From contig SMNZ01000004.1 in the NCBI GenBank assembly GCA_004353515.1, forward strand, positions 186,001 to 250,000: 64,000 nt of DNA. Direction: 5' to 3'. Shown here piece after piece: positions 40,901-49,314 of the stretch. This DNA comes from Alteromonadaceae bacterium M269 (lineage in GTDB: Bacteria; Pseudomonadota; Gammaproteobacteria; Enterobacterales; Alteromonadaceae). Both the position numbers and the translations under genes were made by a program. Each line of letters begins with the position of its first letter. Position 1 is the first letter of the stretch. Below the pieces are notes generated by a model. It was not told where the DNA came from and did not search any database. It saw nothing but the letters and a program-made list of their open reading frames with translations.

Positions 40901-42032
40901 TTTGATCGATAGTGATTTCATTCTCACCAAAACCACTGACGCCATTGTTATAGTCAAAGTAAATTGTATTTTCGTTTTTTTTCAGGTTGTCGCTTATACT
41001 AGATAAATACCAGGTTAAAACAGCTCCTGAGCCTGCAGTATGAATAGCATCCGTCGCATCATCATCTGGGTTAACGCTCATATTACCGTAGTAAGACATA
41101 GAGCCATCTTCACGCGTAACGACAAAGTAAGCTGGACCACCGCCTTCATCTCCATGAGATATAATACGCGTTTTATTATCAATCTCCGTACGGTACTCGG
41201 TGGTATCTGCACCATAGTCCTGTTCATCATTAATCTTAATAAGACGTTGACCATCTAAACAGAACCGGTCTTCGTTAGTTAGGGTTAAAGGTCGTGTTTG
41301 ACCATCTTGCTCAAGAGTTTGACGGCAACGACTAATACTGGATAAGCCGCTAATACTCCAACCAATCCCTAATGGGCCATTACCCGACGCTGAGTTATAG
41401 TTAACCCCAAGCTCTGGCGTAACGCCGGCAATCCCTTCAGGTAAAGCAATAGGAACAGAATAATTAGCAGCACCGGATTCATCTACCCTGAACTCCCCTG
41501 CCATTACACCTATTGTTGCTGAGATATCGTCTAAATCTGTGATAGCTTCAACTTCAGTTCTAAGAGGTGGTGCTTGTTCAATCTGCGCAGGCGGTACAGG
41601 ACCATCGCCGACCGGCACAGTAGTTATTTGGCTATAGTTTGCTATCTCTTCGTTACAAACTAAGGCGTTGTTATCACCATCGATACACGCAATAAGGCGA
41701 TACTTATATGTACCAGGCCCTCGTTCAAGGCTCTGCGTAACACCAACACCTTTAGCCACCTCAACAAACTCACCAGCTTCGTTTTCTTCCTCTAAACGAT
41801 AGCCATCAGCTCCATCTATCGCAGCCCAACTAAAGTTAATCGTCTGCTCCACGGGTTCATCACCCACGATTGGCTCCACAGGCGTGTTAAGACTCGCTGC
41901 AGCGTAAAAAGATGCTCCACAATAAGCGAAGGTCAGTATGGATAACAAGGACCGTTTGAAATACGTTGTCTTTCTCGAGGAATCGTTCATGGCAGATTGC
42001 TCTTTGTTTGATAACAATAATTGATTTTTCAT
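34938..42032 (-). CDS. SpvB/FG-GAP/RHS-repeat giant exported protein
   Basis: A 2,364-residue protein. Domain order: exported N-terminus with a hydrophobic segment (SLLSILTFAYCGASFYAAA), an Fn3-like segment (about 40-130), an SpvB-type domain (about 170-270, with GVTPELGVNYNSASGNGPLGIGW), FG-GAP/VCBS-like repeats with Asp-rich loops (DLDGDGYGDF, DINGDGLGDLLY; about 480-870), TcdB-middle-like sequence, then RHS/YD repeats. The RHS core is near residue 1,975 (GRFLQADPH and NRYSYVLNNPLSYTDPSGY). A variable tail of about 350 residues follows, first Gly/Ala-rich and hydrophobic, then an unrecognised 130-residue end. I chose ATG 42032, with AAGGAAGAG 3 bases upstream; the frame opens 60 bases earlier. 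It is second in a three-gene operon, 16 bases after the Fn3 gene. Confidence 0.92.
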   Translation of the reverse strand: MKNQLLLSNKEQSAMNDSSRKTTYFKRSLLSILTFAYCGASFYAAASLNTPVEPIVGDEPVEQTINFSWAAIDGADGYRLEEENEAGEFVEVAKGVGVTQSLERGPGTYKYRLIACIDGDNNALVCNEEIANYSQITTVPVGDGPVPPAQIEQAPPLRTEVEAITDLDDISATIGVMAGEFRVDESGAANYSVPIALPEGIAGVTPELGVNYNSASGNGPLGIGWSISGLSSISRCRQTLEQDGQTRPLTLTNEDRFCLDGQRLIKINDEQDYGADTTEYRTEIDNKTRIISHGDEGGGPAYFVVTREDGSMSYYGNMSVNPDDDATDAIHTAGSGAVLTWYLSSISDNLKKNENTIYFDYNNGVSGFGENEITIDQIRYSDNTVKFNYVNNTGEDTIRRSGYLHGNKFELKALLDNVTVTNHDNILLKTYKFTYDQDVQSDIAHITEIQECGMGDLCYEPTVFKWNKLKRLTHTSRLPARSLGSDNVLSPLPIDLDGDGYGDFVFVSIDGHDRYSVNVMRNNGSGNLGPVNRLFGFINRDLNDYPIRLNPADIDGDGHLELVFHTQLANDEFVWQVYDDEARRVSNLIIDDGTSQSSLLVSNSSENISFNDINSDGYPDLQYVSFIGAGNSRESEVRISLNNREGSFEQYKAASMPADQTLGLVDVRVASIQPLQPVDINNDGVADSVFRMSSSSTDLITGLPFNAFTYYEAFSLEEDENGDYFYTSITEIEGTRQPTGYVYDGYHIQAGDINGDGLGDLLYQTEATESGNGTSYSYWLSKGDGTGSRHTLFMDDYDDTSSMQLFDINRDSRTDIIYFNTATKHWRVRYQNREGGFSLASNLLLVRDFNEDSSLVFPADWTGDGTLGFGRVNFNSRELFTWRDSISESVTANQVVISDITNGFGVSTNIDYELMTRPSIYKRGNFDDDMPYGNGAPVFDLISPTYLVSRVDSSAPGYVNNVYQDDNKLSVSYFYEGQRAQAGGRGLLGFEKVYTYDPQRNVTTETTYRQDFPFTGMPLSTLQYIGQRAATPASNKILSEATNSLLAFTFHGGKTHYPYIKTSIETMYGLNDAATLTQKKSVIETTNTYTKVGDNYLNMTGSVVVTKDASNIEKSSITTSNIFGADNVPNWWLGRITKTTVTHSRPNTTDIVRESEFTYDADGMLKTETVAPNGGARLKLVTTHCYDILGNKTASITDNAVVDSCARTAPDTTGSATDIFRYAGMTYDSDYRYEEKTYSSLSKPLSKVNSRNAFGQITGTTDINGVTINSGFDAFARAYAQSNSLGQATRTTRALAPSGAALGSPIISEPGVFLVEKTIASGAPTSYQYIDKVGRVVATATEGFALGSHIIQINRYDEFGNVLQQSNPHYEGDEVHFSITTYDTFNRPQTLTAADGVTITSTNYAADGLSTTTSVISSHGIDQTQTERMNVLGERTKITDANNSDTVYGYDATGNLVRVENEGIGATQSVITTAFDDYGRKTAMNDPDKGDWAYTYNALGEMTSQTDAKNQTMSYFRDSEGRTVKRTDHGGRKTFYEYNRASHPQLMTAECISTGTSCSTGTVEYAKNYFYDAFSRVDMVTTTLGDDIYMEKTTYDEYGRVFQRFDATGNDYGIRQHYNDRGYPTKQEEARYSGSIDSSLKKVYYEVTEMDAFGNVTEVHQNNGLIVRTGAYDPETGFATSMQATVGNVLIQDNVYTFDGIGNLRTRQRGALKSTASVQVNGQSQSIHNQAFGYDDLNRMTHINSTEHVRYMANGNISWKSDVGHYCYSASRPHAVTGIKTTANCTSTDYKYDNNGNMTRGRGRTITYSDFDKPTFISNSEGTTTFDYDSGRSRYKRTTTETNEATVMYYIGNVEVVLKGAAANDVSYSETRRYLPGAIQTQTTSGIKNQYLTKDHLGSIDTILDDNAKIIEKLYFDAWGKKVSLDKSFWSTAATNQAAPSLVNVLDITPRGYTGHEHVDHADIIHMNGRIYDPTLGRFLQADPHIQAPQNSQSYNRYSYVLNNPLSYTDPSGYFFNKLFKGLNKLLGDFAPFIGIALLAIPGVGAWAASGIWQAATVGFVTGGISTGSLRGALIGAFSGAAFQQIGSHFRNLGAQNVDSVVFEGAQLNDFVDFGGNLLTKTQVAGQIASHAAIGGVTSALGGGKFGHGFLSAGVTKGLGGAFLPGGGDVTNTGDIFKNTLISAAIGGTVSVISGGKFANGARTAAYQYSLNQLGQTIKDLASYFLPDPKAELDRGLAASKAASLERTAQTLSTISKDPSLKPFLRAIIEGNSGYTFANNKEFELAVQSLILDIRVKATLALYESISDGPTSIGLADVKIKGVRTIAHDAGTVLSASIPILGSAFDNHYSFNISCRRARCEISD

Positions 42033-42048
42033 TGTCTCTTCCTTGTCC

Positions 42049-45000
42049 TTATCGCTGTGCTTCGATGACATCGGTGGCAAGTTGAGCAGCACCCAGTTTG
42101 TCCACTTGTAAGTTGAAAGTGCTGATTTCTATGGCCGCACCACTGGCATCAACACATTCAAGCCTTAGCTCAAAGGTACCTGGCGTGAGTATACGAACAG
42201 ACTCAGTACCACTGCCTTGCTGATTATCCAACAGAGGCTCTTCATCAGGTGACGTACCACGTCTGATAGCACAGTTTGTAGCAGCAGCTTGTTCCCAAGT
42301 GAAAGTCACCGTTTGACCTACATTGATATGGTCAGCGGATACAATAAAATTGTTCGGCTGCTCTGGATCCAGCACTGTTATGTCAACCGATTCACGCGGG
42401 TTACAACCTTGCCCTTCATTACAAGCTTCAAGGTAATAGGTGTAACGACCTATCACTCCAGGTACTCTTCTAGCTGCACTACTATCAATATTTAGGAACA
42501 CGCGCTCAGGCTCTGTATCAAATGGAGCTGGGCGTTTTGCATAAAGGTTATATTGAGTTGTCGATACAGCACTAGTTGGTGTATCCCATGTCAACTCTAA
42601 TGTGTCACCTTGTTTTATAGTGGTCGAAATTGCACCAAAATTAAGTGCGCCTGGAATTCCGTAAACAGTTACATTTTTAACTGGGCTAAATTCACTACAG
42701 CCACCTATATTACAAGCTCTGACGCGGTAGCTAACAACTCCTTCAGGTGGAATGTAGCTAAAGGTTGTTTCAGGACCTGAATAAAGCGGTTCAGATATAT
42801 CCTCTGCAACTAGTTCATAATGTTCAATATCGCCGGTCGCTATTGACCAACTCAAAGTTAGTTCTGCTCCTAAAGGTGATTCATCAAGCACATTAATATT
42901 AACAGTCGACGCGCTAGGTACCTCCGGATTAACCGTAATAGTGATATCCCTAAAGCTTCCGCAAGCCACATCCGGATTACAGGCTCTGACTCTAAACCTA
43001 TATTCTCCGATTTGCCCTAGAGTTCGTATGCTCGAAGTATCTGGAATTGTAGTCAGCAAAGACACTTGCGTTTCTGTCGGACGCTGTGCATGAATCTCGT
43101 ATTCTGTTGCAGGTATTGTTCCACCGGCGGCGCCCCAACTTAAGGTCACACTATCACCAGCTGTAATAGTCGTTGATGAAGCCGTTAGGTTTTGAACAGG
43201 GCCAGACTGAGTGTAGACAAATACTAAACGTTGTGGACTTGACTCACCACAAACACCTTCGCTGTAACAGGCTTTAACGCGGTATCTGCGACGACCAAAT
43301 TCACTGTGCTGCGTAACGAAAGTCCTGTCTGGGCCACTGTAGACTTCAGTTTCTATATCGGTACGGTCTTCCAACTCATACAATTTATAAATATTGGCAT
43401 TCGTTGCCGCTGGCCAATTTACTGTGTATGCAGTGCCTACGGGATGATAAGCACCACCAACCACTCCCGGCGTCGCAGGCGTACCAATGTCAGGGGCATT
43501 AACAGTCACCTCCACATTCACTCTTGGACTACATCCAGCATCTGGACTACAAGCACGCACACCATAAGTGTATGTACCTACTTGGCCTGGAGATCTGATT
43601 GAGCTTAATAAGCTTGGCTCTATTTCGAGCTCCCTATCAGCGACTGTAGGCGATTCTGCAAATAATCGATAGTACGTACCATCTATAGCATTAGTCGGTG
43701 CTAGCCAGCTCAGCGTGATATCCTCACCCGCTGTTATCGTACTGGGTGTCGATATGAAATTGCGAGCTACTGTTGGCGTATCATAGACCAAAATTGACTT
43801 GGTGTTACTGTCTGGTCCACAACCTCCGGCATTACACGCTTTGACTTGATATTCGTAAGTTGCTGCTGTATTCGGAACAGTCACGGTAATACTCGTATTT
43901 GCAGTACTTTGTTGCTCTACAGAGTCACGATACAACTTATAACTGTCTACTGAGCCAGTCACTGCAGTCCAAGTCAGCGTTACACTGCTGCCAGCCGCAG
44001 CTTGCGAGGGACCACTAATATTAACAACCTTACCTGGAGCTGGAGGATCAACCGTCACATTCAATGAAGCAAAGCTTCCACAAGGGACATCAGGGTTACA
44101 TAACCTAACGCGGTAACGATAAGTACCTGTTTTACTTAGATTGCTCACTGCATGCGTCAATCCAGCGACATCATCAATCTTCCTCTCAGTGCCACCAGGT
44201 TGAGTTTCATGCACTTCATAACGAGCGCCAGCACCGAATGGAATATTACCACCTGCTGCAGTCCAGTTAAGTGTCACGTTATCGCCTTGGGTTAAGGTCG
44301 TTGCTGAAGCTGTTAGGTTATTTGTTCTGCCAGGTTGGGTATAAACAACCATGGCACGATTAGGACTCAACGAACCACATATATTATCTCGGTAGCAAGC
44401 TTTTACTCGATATAAACGACGTCCATATTCACTATGTTGAACAGAAAAAGAACGAAGTGGTCCGCTATATACTTCCGCTTCGGTATTCTGTCTTTCGTTG
44501 ACTTCATACAATTTATAAATTGTTGCATTCGTTGCCGCAGACCAAGTCACGGTATATTGCGTATTAACAGGGTGATAAGCACCGCCTGTAACACCTGGTA
44601 CTCCTGGAGTCCCTATTTCAGGTGCAACGATATTAATGGTATCTATGCCGCTAAACCCGCTACAGACTGATACGTTACAAGCCCGAACCTTATAGCTTCG
44701 ATTACCAACTGTTGATTGGCTAAGAGATCTAGAACGGCTAGTGCCCGAATATATTCGAGTATTACCTTCATAGAGCTGATAAGCAGTCACTGTGCCAGAT
44801 GCTGCACCCCAAGAAACTGTGTAGCTGGCATCTAATACAGCAGAAGGAGCAACCGAAGGTGTTGGTGGTACACCCGGTGTTGAGGGTGTTACCGCTACAT
44901 TGACAGTAGCAAAGCTGCCGCAAGGAACATCTGGATTACATAACCTAACACGGTAACGGTAAGTACCTACTTTACTTAAATTACTTACGGTATGCGTAAA

Positions 45001-46371
45001 CCCAGCCACATCACTGATTTTGACTTCTGTACCACCAGGTTGAGTTTCGCGTACGTCATAACGAGCACCAGAACCAAATGGAATATTACCGCCTGCGGTA
45101 GTCCAGTTAAGCGTAACATTACCACCTTGAACCAAGGTCGTTGACGAAGCTGTTAGATTGTTGGTTCTTCCAGGTTGCGTGTAGACAACTACGTTACGTT
45201 GTGCGCTTAGTGCACCGCAAACGCCTGCTCTGTAACAAGCCTTAACTCGATATCTGCGCTGACCATAGTTGCTGTAATTAAATGTTCGGCTTCGAGAAGT
45301 ACCTGAATAGATTAAAGTTTCGTTTTCATATAATTCATAGCTATTAGCGGCACCTGTTGCGGCAGGCCAACTAATTGTGTAAGAAGTATTAACAGGATGA
45401 TAAGCGCCGCCAGTAACACTTGGTAAACCGGGAGTGCCAATTGTTGGTGCTACAATATTAATTGTGTCCGTCCCACTAAATCCACTACAAGAAGAGCCAT
45501 TACAAGCCCGAACTTTGTAGCTACGATTCCCTACACTTGAGTGACTTCGGGATCTAGAACGGCTAGTACCTGAATATATTTGAGCATTATTTTCATAGAG
45601 TTGATAAGCAGTGACTGTACCAGAAGCTGCTCCCCACGAGATTGTGTAGCTGGAATCTAATGTGGCTGAAGCAGCAACTGAAGGTGTAGGTGGAACACCC
45701 GGCGCTCTAGGTGTTGTTGTGACGTTAACAGATCTCGAACTACCACAGCCTGATGAATTACAACCTTGGACTCGATATGTATAAGTACCTAATATGCCCG
45801 CACTACGTGTTGAGCTTCTGCCAGTAAATGATGCTAAAAACCTCTCACTGCCACCTGGTGGCCTCGCGTATAAGTTATAGGATGTTGCACCTGAAGCAGC
45901 TCCCCAAGAAAGCGTAAAGCTACTTCCTTGAACGAAAGTAGATGGACTGGCACTAAAGCTACTGGGTCGACCAGGAACAGGTGGAGGCGGTGCCGAAGAG
46001 GTTGTTGTCACCGTTGTAGAAGCTCGACTTCCACACCCCGAATTGTCACAAGCAGCCACATAATAGATGTAAGTACCTAACCTACCAGCACTTCTATTTG
46101 AGCTCGTCGATGTTGTTGTGTTTAAAGCTCGAAATGAACTCCCAGGCGCAGTCGCATACAGCTGATAATGTGTCGCACCTGAAACTGGATTCCAACTTAG
46201 CGTGAAATTACTTCCTTGAACAAAAGTCGATGGACTTGCTCTCAATCCCGAAGGTCTTCCAGGAGCAGCATGTGCATTTAAGGAAACAATTGTCGTAATT
46301 ACAATAAATACAAATACTAAATAGGATCTAAAAATAGAATGGGATCGATTTTTGGGGTTGAGATAGAACAT
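42049..46371 (-). CDS. Exported protein of 15 tandem Fn3-like domains
   Basis: A 1,440-residue protein with a signal peptide (about 1-35, ending AHA) followed by fifteen beta domains of 86-100 residues. Most open with PG and carry LSW or NW in strand C, then xLY. Nearly all end in a cysteine pair such as RACNSSGC, RVKACYRAGVC or RLCNPDVPC, which suggests a disulfide in the last hairpin. The fifteenth domain is more Ig-like. Domains 3-5 and 6-8 are a tandem copy of one another. No membrane anchor or sorting signal is visible at the C-terminus. It is the first gene of the operon with the RHS protein and may be a scaffold, adhesin or carrier for it. GGAAGGTGAG precedes the ATG. Confidence 0.9.
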   Translation of the reverse strand: MFYLNPKNRSHSIFRSYLVFVFIVITTIVSLNAHAAPGRPSGLRASPSTFVQGSNFTLSWNPVSGATHYQLYATAPGSSFRALNTTTSTSSNRSAGRLGTYIYYVAACDNSGCGSRASTTVTTTSSAPPPPVPGRPSSFSASPSTFVQGSSFTLSWGAASGATSYNLYARPPGGSERFLASFTGRSSTRSAGILGTYTYRVQGCNSSGCGSSRSVNVTTTPRAPGVPPTPSVAASATLDSSYTISWGAASGTVTAYQLYENNAQIYSGTSRSRSRSHSSVGNRSYKVRACNGSSCSGFSGTDTINIVAPTIGTPGLPSVTGGAYHPVNTSYTISWPAATGAANSYELYENETLIYSGTSRSRTFNYSNYGQRRYRVKACYRAGVCGALSAQRNVVVYTQPGRTNNLTASSTTLVQGGNVTLNWTTAGGNIPFGSGARYDVRETQPGGTEVKISDVAGFTHTVSNLSKVGTYRYRVRLCNPDVPCGSFATVNVAVTPSTPGVPPTPSVAPSAVLDASYTVSWGAASGTVTAYQLYEGNTRIYSGTSRSRSLSQSTVGNRSYKVRACNVSVCSGFSGIDTINIVAPEIGTPGVPGVTGGAYHPVNTQYTVTWSAATNATIYKLYEVNERQNTEAEVYSGPLRSFSVQHSEYGRRLYRVKACYRDNICGSLSPNRAMVVYTQPGRTNNLTASATTLTQGDNVTLNWTAAGGNIPFGAGARYEVHETQPGGTERKIDDVAGLTHAVSNLSKTGTYRYRVRLCNPDVPCGSFASLNVTVDPPAPGKVVNISGPSQAAAGSSVTLTWTAVTGSVDSYKLYRDSVEQQSTANTSITVTVPNTAATYEYQVKACNAGGCGPDSNTKSILVYDTPTVARNFISTPSTITAGEDITLSWLAPTNAIDGTYYRLFAESPTVADRELEIEPSLLSSIRSPGQVGTYTYGVRACSPDAGCSPRVNVEVTVNAPDIGTPATPGVVGGAYHPVGTAYTVNWPAATNANIYKLYELEDRTDIETEVYSGPDRTFVTQHSEFGRRRYRVKACYSEGVCGESSPQRLVFVYTQSGPVQNLTASSTTITAGDSVTLSWGAAGGTIPATEYEIHAQRPTETQVSLLTTIPDTSSIRTLGQIGEYRFRVRACNPDVACGSFRDITITVNPEVPSASTVNINVLDESPLGAELTLSWSIATGDIEHYELVAEDISEPLYSGPETTFSYIPPEGVVSYRVRACNIGGCSEFSPVKNVTVYGIPGALNFGAISTTIKQGDTLELTWDTPTSAVSTTQYNLYAKRPAPFDTEPERVFLNIDSSAARRVPGVIGRYTYYLEACNEGQGCNPRESVDITVLDPEQPNNFIVSADHINVGQTVTFTWEQAAATNCAIRRGTSPDEEPLLDNQQGSGTESVRILTPGTFELRLECVDASGAAIEISTFNLQVDKLGAAQLATDVIEAQR
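44045..45703 (-). repeat. 825-bp tandem duplication inside the Fn3-like gene
   Basis: Domains 3-5 (about 45703-44879) and 6-8 (about 44878-44045) repeat the same three-domain block. Matching points, the GGTGGWACACCC start of each block at 45689-45700 and 44864-44875, lie exactly 825 bases (275 codons) apart. The second copy keeps long runs of identity but has already diverged and carries small indels. The reading frame is kept. Confidence 0.85.
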
Positions 46372-47019
46372 CGAAGCTCACCTTCCCTGTGTTGAAGTTT
46401 AGAATCATGTTAACGCTTACATCTAAAGTCTAACGAAAAAAAACAACCACACCTACTAAGCTCACTAAAAACTATACCTTGTGATACTTTTGTTATAAAC
46501 AAGAGCAAATAAAAGTCAGATGTAAATTATTTTTATTACCAAAAATTTATAAAAGTACTTACGTCTACTTTTTGTAGTTATATCAGAAATACATATTTGC
46601 TAGTTTGAGAGTTGTTTCTCAATTCGTTTTCGACATTTGACTTGATTGGATAATTTGTCTCAAAAACAAAACTTCAAATTAAGAACAAAGTAGGCCAAAT
46701 CTCCTTCTCTCCACGCATTAAAACTAAGCCTGAGTGTAAAATCATAGACTTATCATAACCTTAGAATAATACCCTAGAAGAATAACCTCTTCTCTCTACT
46801 TCTATTTAAACTCTACTAATTTCTACTTAATCAACCTAAAGAGGTTAACCAGTAACATTTTACAAACAACATAAACAAATTATTAACATGCGATTATTAA
46901 TAGTATATAGTCCCTTACAGAACTGGTCAGATGACCAATAAATTAACCATAACAATAAGTAGAACATACAAGAGCTAATTGTGACTAATTAGCTGCTTTC
47001 TCTATAAGTGTGTCCCTTT
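46372..47019. promoter_or_regulatory. AT-rich divergent intergenic region
   Basis: Some 650 very AT-rich bases between the divergent Fn3-like operon and the next exported-protein gene, so promoters for both should lie here. The DNA is visibly lower in GC than its flanks. I see several short pyrimidine tracts (around 46760-46830) but no clean sigma70 pair and no gene. High AT content would suit H-NS-like silencing of accessory DNA; that is inference. Confidence 0.5.
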
Positions 47020-48177
47020 ATGAATAAAAAGTTATTAGCCATTGTTACAGTTGCTGTCCTTATTACTGCCTTCGCTTTTTTAGGTAATGATCAGGAAAAA
47101 GGCCATAGGACTAATAAAACTAATGATCTCATCGTGAAAAAGAAGCAACCTCACCCCCAATCCAACTTTTATGAGCAAGAGCAACTCAACAAGCCGTCAA
47201 AACAAAACGTCCAAGCTCAAATAGCTTTAGATGAGGAGTCAGACAGCTTTATCGCAGACGAAAACTTCAAAGCCCAACTTGTTAATGTCGCTTATCAATA
47301 TAACCAAACAGCTCAATACCCCGTTGGCTCTCAACCGATTATTAATCCAGATGATGTTCGCGATTCAAGACCGTTCGAAGAAACGGAAACGACTTTTCCG
47401 TTCCCTATTGAAGATGGGACAGTCAACCTCTCAGTTGCTGCTGATAAATTTCAATACTTCGATGGCGACAGTATCACCCTAAAAATTAAACTCAACGGCG
47501 ATATAGAAGACAAATTCATTTCGCCACAGGCCATTATCACCAGCCCTAACAAGAAAAACGACACATCGATTCCATTTACGCTCAACGCTACCAATCAAAG
47601 CAGAACGGAGTTTCTAGGGACGTTCGAGACAGCAACACTCTCTAGAAATGCGTTTGATCCGGAAATGTTGGTTGAGATAACAGTTAATGTCGATAACGAA
47701 CCCTTATTTACAACGCTGAGTTTTCGGTACAACGAAGCCTCTGCCAAATTAACAGGCGTAGGCAATGCCCGACCTAACGGTGCAAACCTCGATATCCCGC
47801 TTAATTTTGAGGTCTCCAAAGAAGGGTATTATTTCGTCAGAGCGGTACTGCAAGATCAACGAAGTGGTAAACCACTTATCGCACTTCAACAAGAAGGAAA
47901 GATGCGCAAAGGGAAAGACGAACTGACCATGCAAGCTCATATCCAAGCGTTAAAAGCCAGTAAGTCAGAAGGCCCATACGTCATTCGCAGCTTCAATATC
48001 ATTAGAGGAGCAGAGCAAGGCGAACAGTTTGATGTTCCGGGTGCGAGCGAAGAATCCAGTTATACCGTCCTCGGGTTTCCTTTCAGTCAATATAACGATG
48101 ACGTTTATGAAGATGAGTTTGCGCAACAACGCGCAGAATTTCTACTCAAACTTGGTGCGCAAAGTAGTGAAAACTAG
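47020..48177 (+). CDS. Exported protein of unknown function preceding a lipase-like gene
   Basis: A 385-residue protein with one N-terminal hydrophobic segment (NKKLLAIVTVAVLITAFAFLG, a signal anchor or signal peptide). A Gln/Asn/Lys-rich linker follows (to about 100), and then a beta-rich body with Ig-like strands such as VNLSVAADKFQYFDGDSITLKIKL and GYYFVRAVLQDQRSGKPL. I do not recognise the family. The ATG at 47020 is chosen over a GTG 12 bases earlier; neither has a clear ribosome site. It is followed by the lipase-like gene 94 bases on, so the two may work together, for example as enzyme and helper. Confidence 0.7.
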   Translation: MNKKLLAIVTVAVLITAFAFLGNDQEKGHRTNKTNDLIVKKKQPHPQSNFYEQEQLNKPSKQNVQAQIALDEESDSFIADENFKAQLVNVAYQYNQTAQYPVGSQPIINPDDVRDSRPFEETETTFPFPIEDGTVNLSVAADKFQYFDGDSITLKIKLNGDIEDKFISPQAIITSPNKKNDTSIPFTLNATNQSRTEFLGTFETATLSRNAFDPEMLVEITVNVDNEPLFTTLSFRYNEASAKLTGVGNARPNGANLDIPLNFEVSKEGYYFVRAVLQDQRSGKPLIALQQEGKMRKGKDELTMQAHIQALKASKSEGPYVIRSFNIIRGAEQGEQFDVPGASEESSYTVLGFPFSQYNDDVYEDEFAQQRAEFLLKLGAQSSEN

Positions 48178-48270
48178 TTTGTTGATCCGATGATTGAAAA
48201 AGTTCACATGCAGTAAAACCGCACAACCTTGTGCATAACCGATGTAATAAAACTCAAAGAGAGGAAACTA

Positions 48271-49314
48271 ATGAAACTAAAAATAATGTTTATTACAGCG
48301 CTCATGTTGCTTAGCGCAGCAGCTCAAGCAACGATTGCAGGAAAACCCGTCATATTAGTGCATGGATTACAGATGGATGACCTGCAGAGCCCGTTAACCA
48401 GTGATGCAGCTATGCTGCAACGTTCGAGAGAATATTTTGGTGAGTTCTGGACTGCTCGCGGCGATATCCACCACTTCTGGTCTTCCTCTCAACGGGTTAG
48501 CGGCGGTATAAAAGATCAATTCAGACGTCACTTTGAACGTTTAGAAGCAACAGGCCAATGCGCAAGTGGTTGTGTCTGGGTAACACACTCAACAGGTGAC
48601 TTAGTATTGCGTGATGCATTATCCCGCCTTGGTCAATGGGGCATCGATCGCAATCGTGTAAGAGTACTCGCTGTTATTGATTTAGCTGGCGCTGGCGGCG
48701 GTACTGAGTTAGCAGACTTAGCTGTTAGTGTTGCAGAAGGTGGCGGTTTAATTAACGCAGCTATTCGCAACGTTGCCGAGTTATTTGTTGGCTTCGATGT
48801 GAGTGGTCAAAACTTAGGTGTTATCAATGATTTGCGCCCTGCCGCTTCCCGGAGCATCGCACAGTCTAATCAACCTTTTCCACGTTTACGTTTTGCTGGC
48901 ACGGGAAGTGAGTTCCTAAGTGTAACTAAGCCGTTTATTTCTGGTTCTGATGACAGTGTTGTGCCACTACACAGTGCATGTGGGGCTCTAAGAAGAGGTA
49001 GCTATGATTCGTGCAGTAGAAACATCACCAACAACGGTATTTTAACGAGTGCAAACGGACCTTCGTCATTCCTGTTTAATCACTTCCCAATTATTATGGC
49101 CGAAAGAACGGGTCACAATGATATGAGAAGCAATGCAACTAATGGCGGTATTTATGCAACTATTATCAACGATGTAACCTTCAATGGTATACGCGTAGAT
49201 TTTAATGATGAAACGCGTCGTAGATTCTTCGCATTCGGTAGAAGAGTTCGCTCATTGAGAAATGGCGACAGTAAGAGTATCTCTGGCCATATTTTCGATA
49301 CTTTAAATAACTAG
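48271..49314 (+). CDS. Exported alpha/beta hydrolase, triacylglycerol-lipase-like
   Basis: A 347-residue exported hydrolase. It has a signal peptide (MKLKIMFITALMLLSAAAQA), an oxyanion segment KPVILVHGLQ at 25-34, and nucleophile Ser107 in VTHSTGD, where the first Gly of GxSxG is Thr. A likely Asp lies in GSDDSVVPLHS and a likely His in NHFPIIM or RTGHND. A Cys pair (QCASGC) may be disulfide-bonded. The start at 48271 has GAGAGG upstream; the frame opens 42 bases earlier. The substrate is unknown; lipase or esterase is the safest call. Its stop codon lies within the CTAG it shares with the convergent acpH. Confidence 0.82.
   Translation: MKLKIMFITALMLLSAAAQATIAGKPVILVHGLQMDDLQSPLTSDAAMLQRSREYFGEFWTARGDIHHFWSSSQRVSGGIKDQFRRHFERLEATGQCASGCVWVTHSTGDLVLRDALSRLGQWGIDRNRVRVLAVIDLAGAGGGTELADLAVSVAEGGGLINAAIRNVAELFVGFDVSGQNLGVINDLRPAASRSIAQSNQPFPRLRFAGTGSEFLSVTKPFISGSDDSVVPLHSACGALRRGSYDSCSRNITNNGILTSANGPSSFLFNHFPIIMAERTGHNDMRSNATNGGIYATIINDVTFNGIRVDFNDETRRRFFAFGRRVRSLRNGDSKSISGHIFDTLNN

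Noticed and set aside
48220-48233. GCACAA-CC-TTGTGC palindrome before the lipase-like gene
   Set aside because: The two-base loop and short arms could be chance; no second copy nearby to support an operator.
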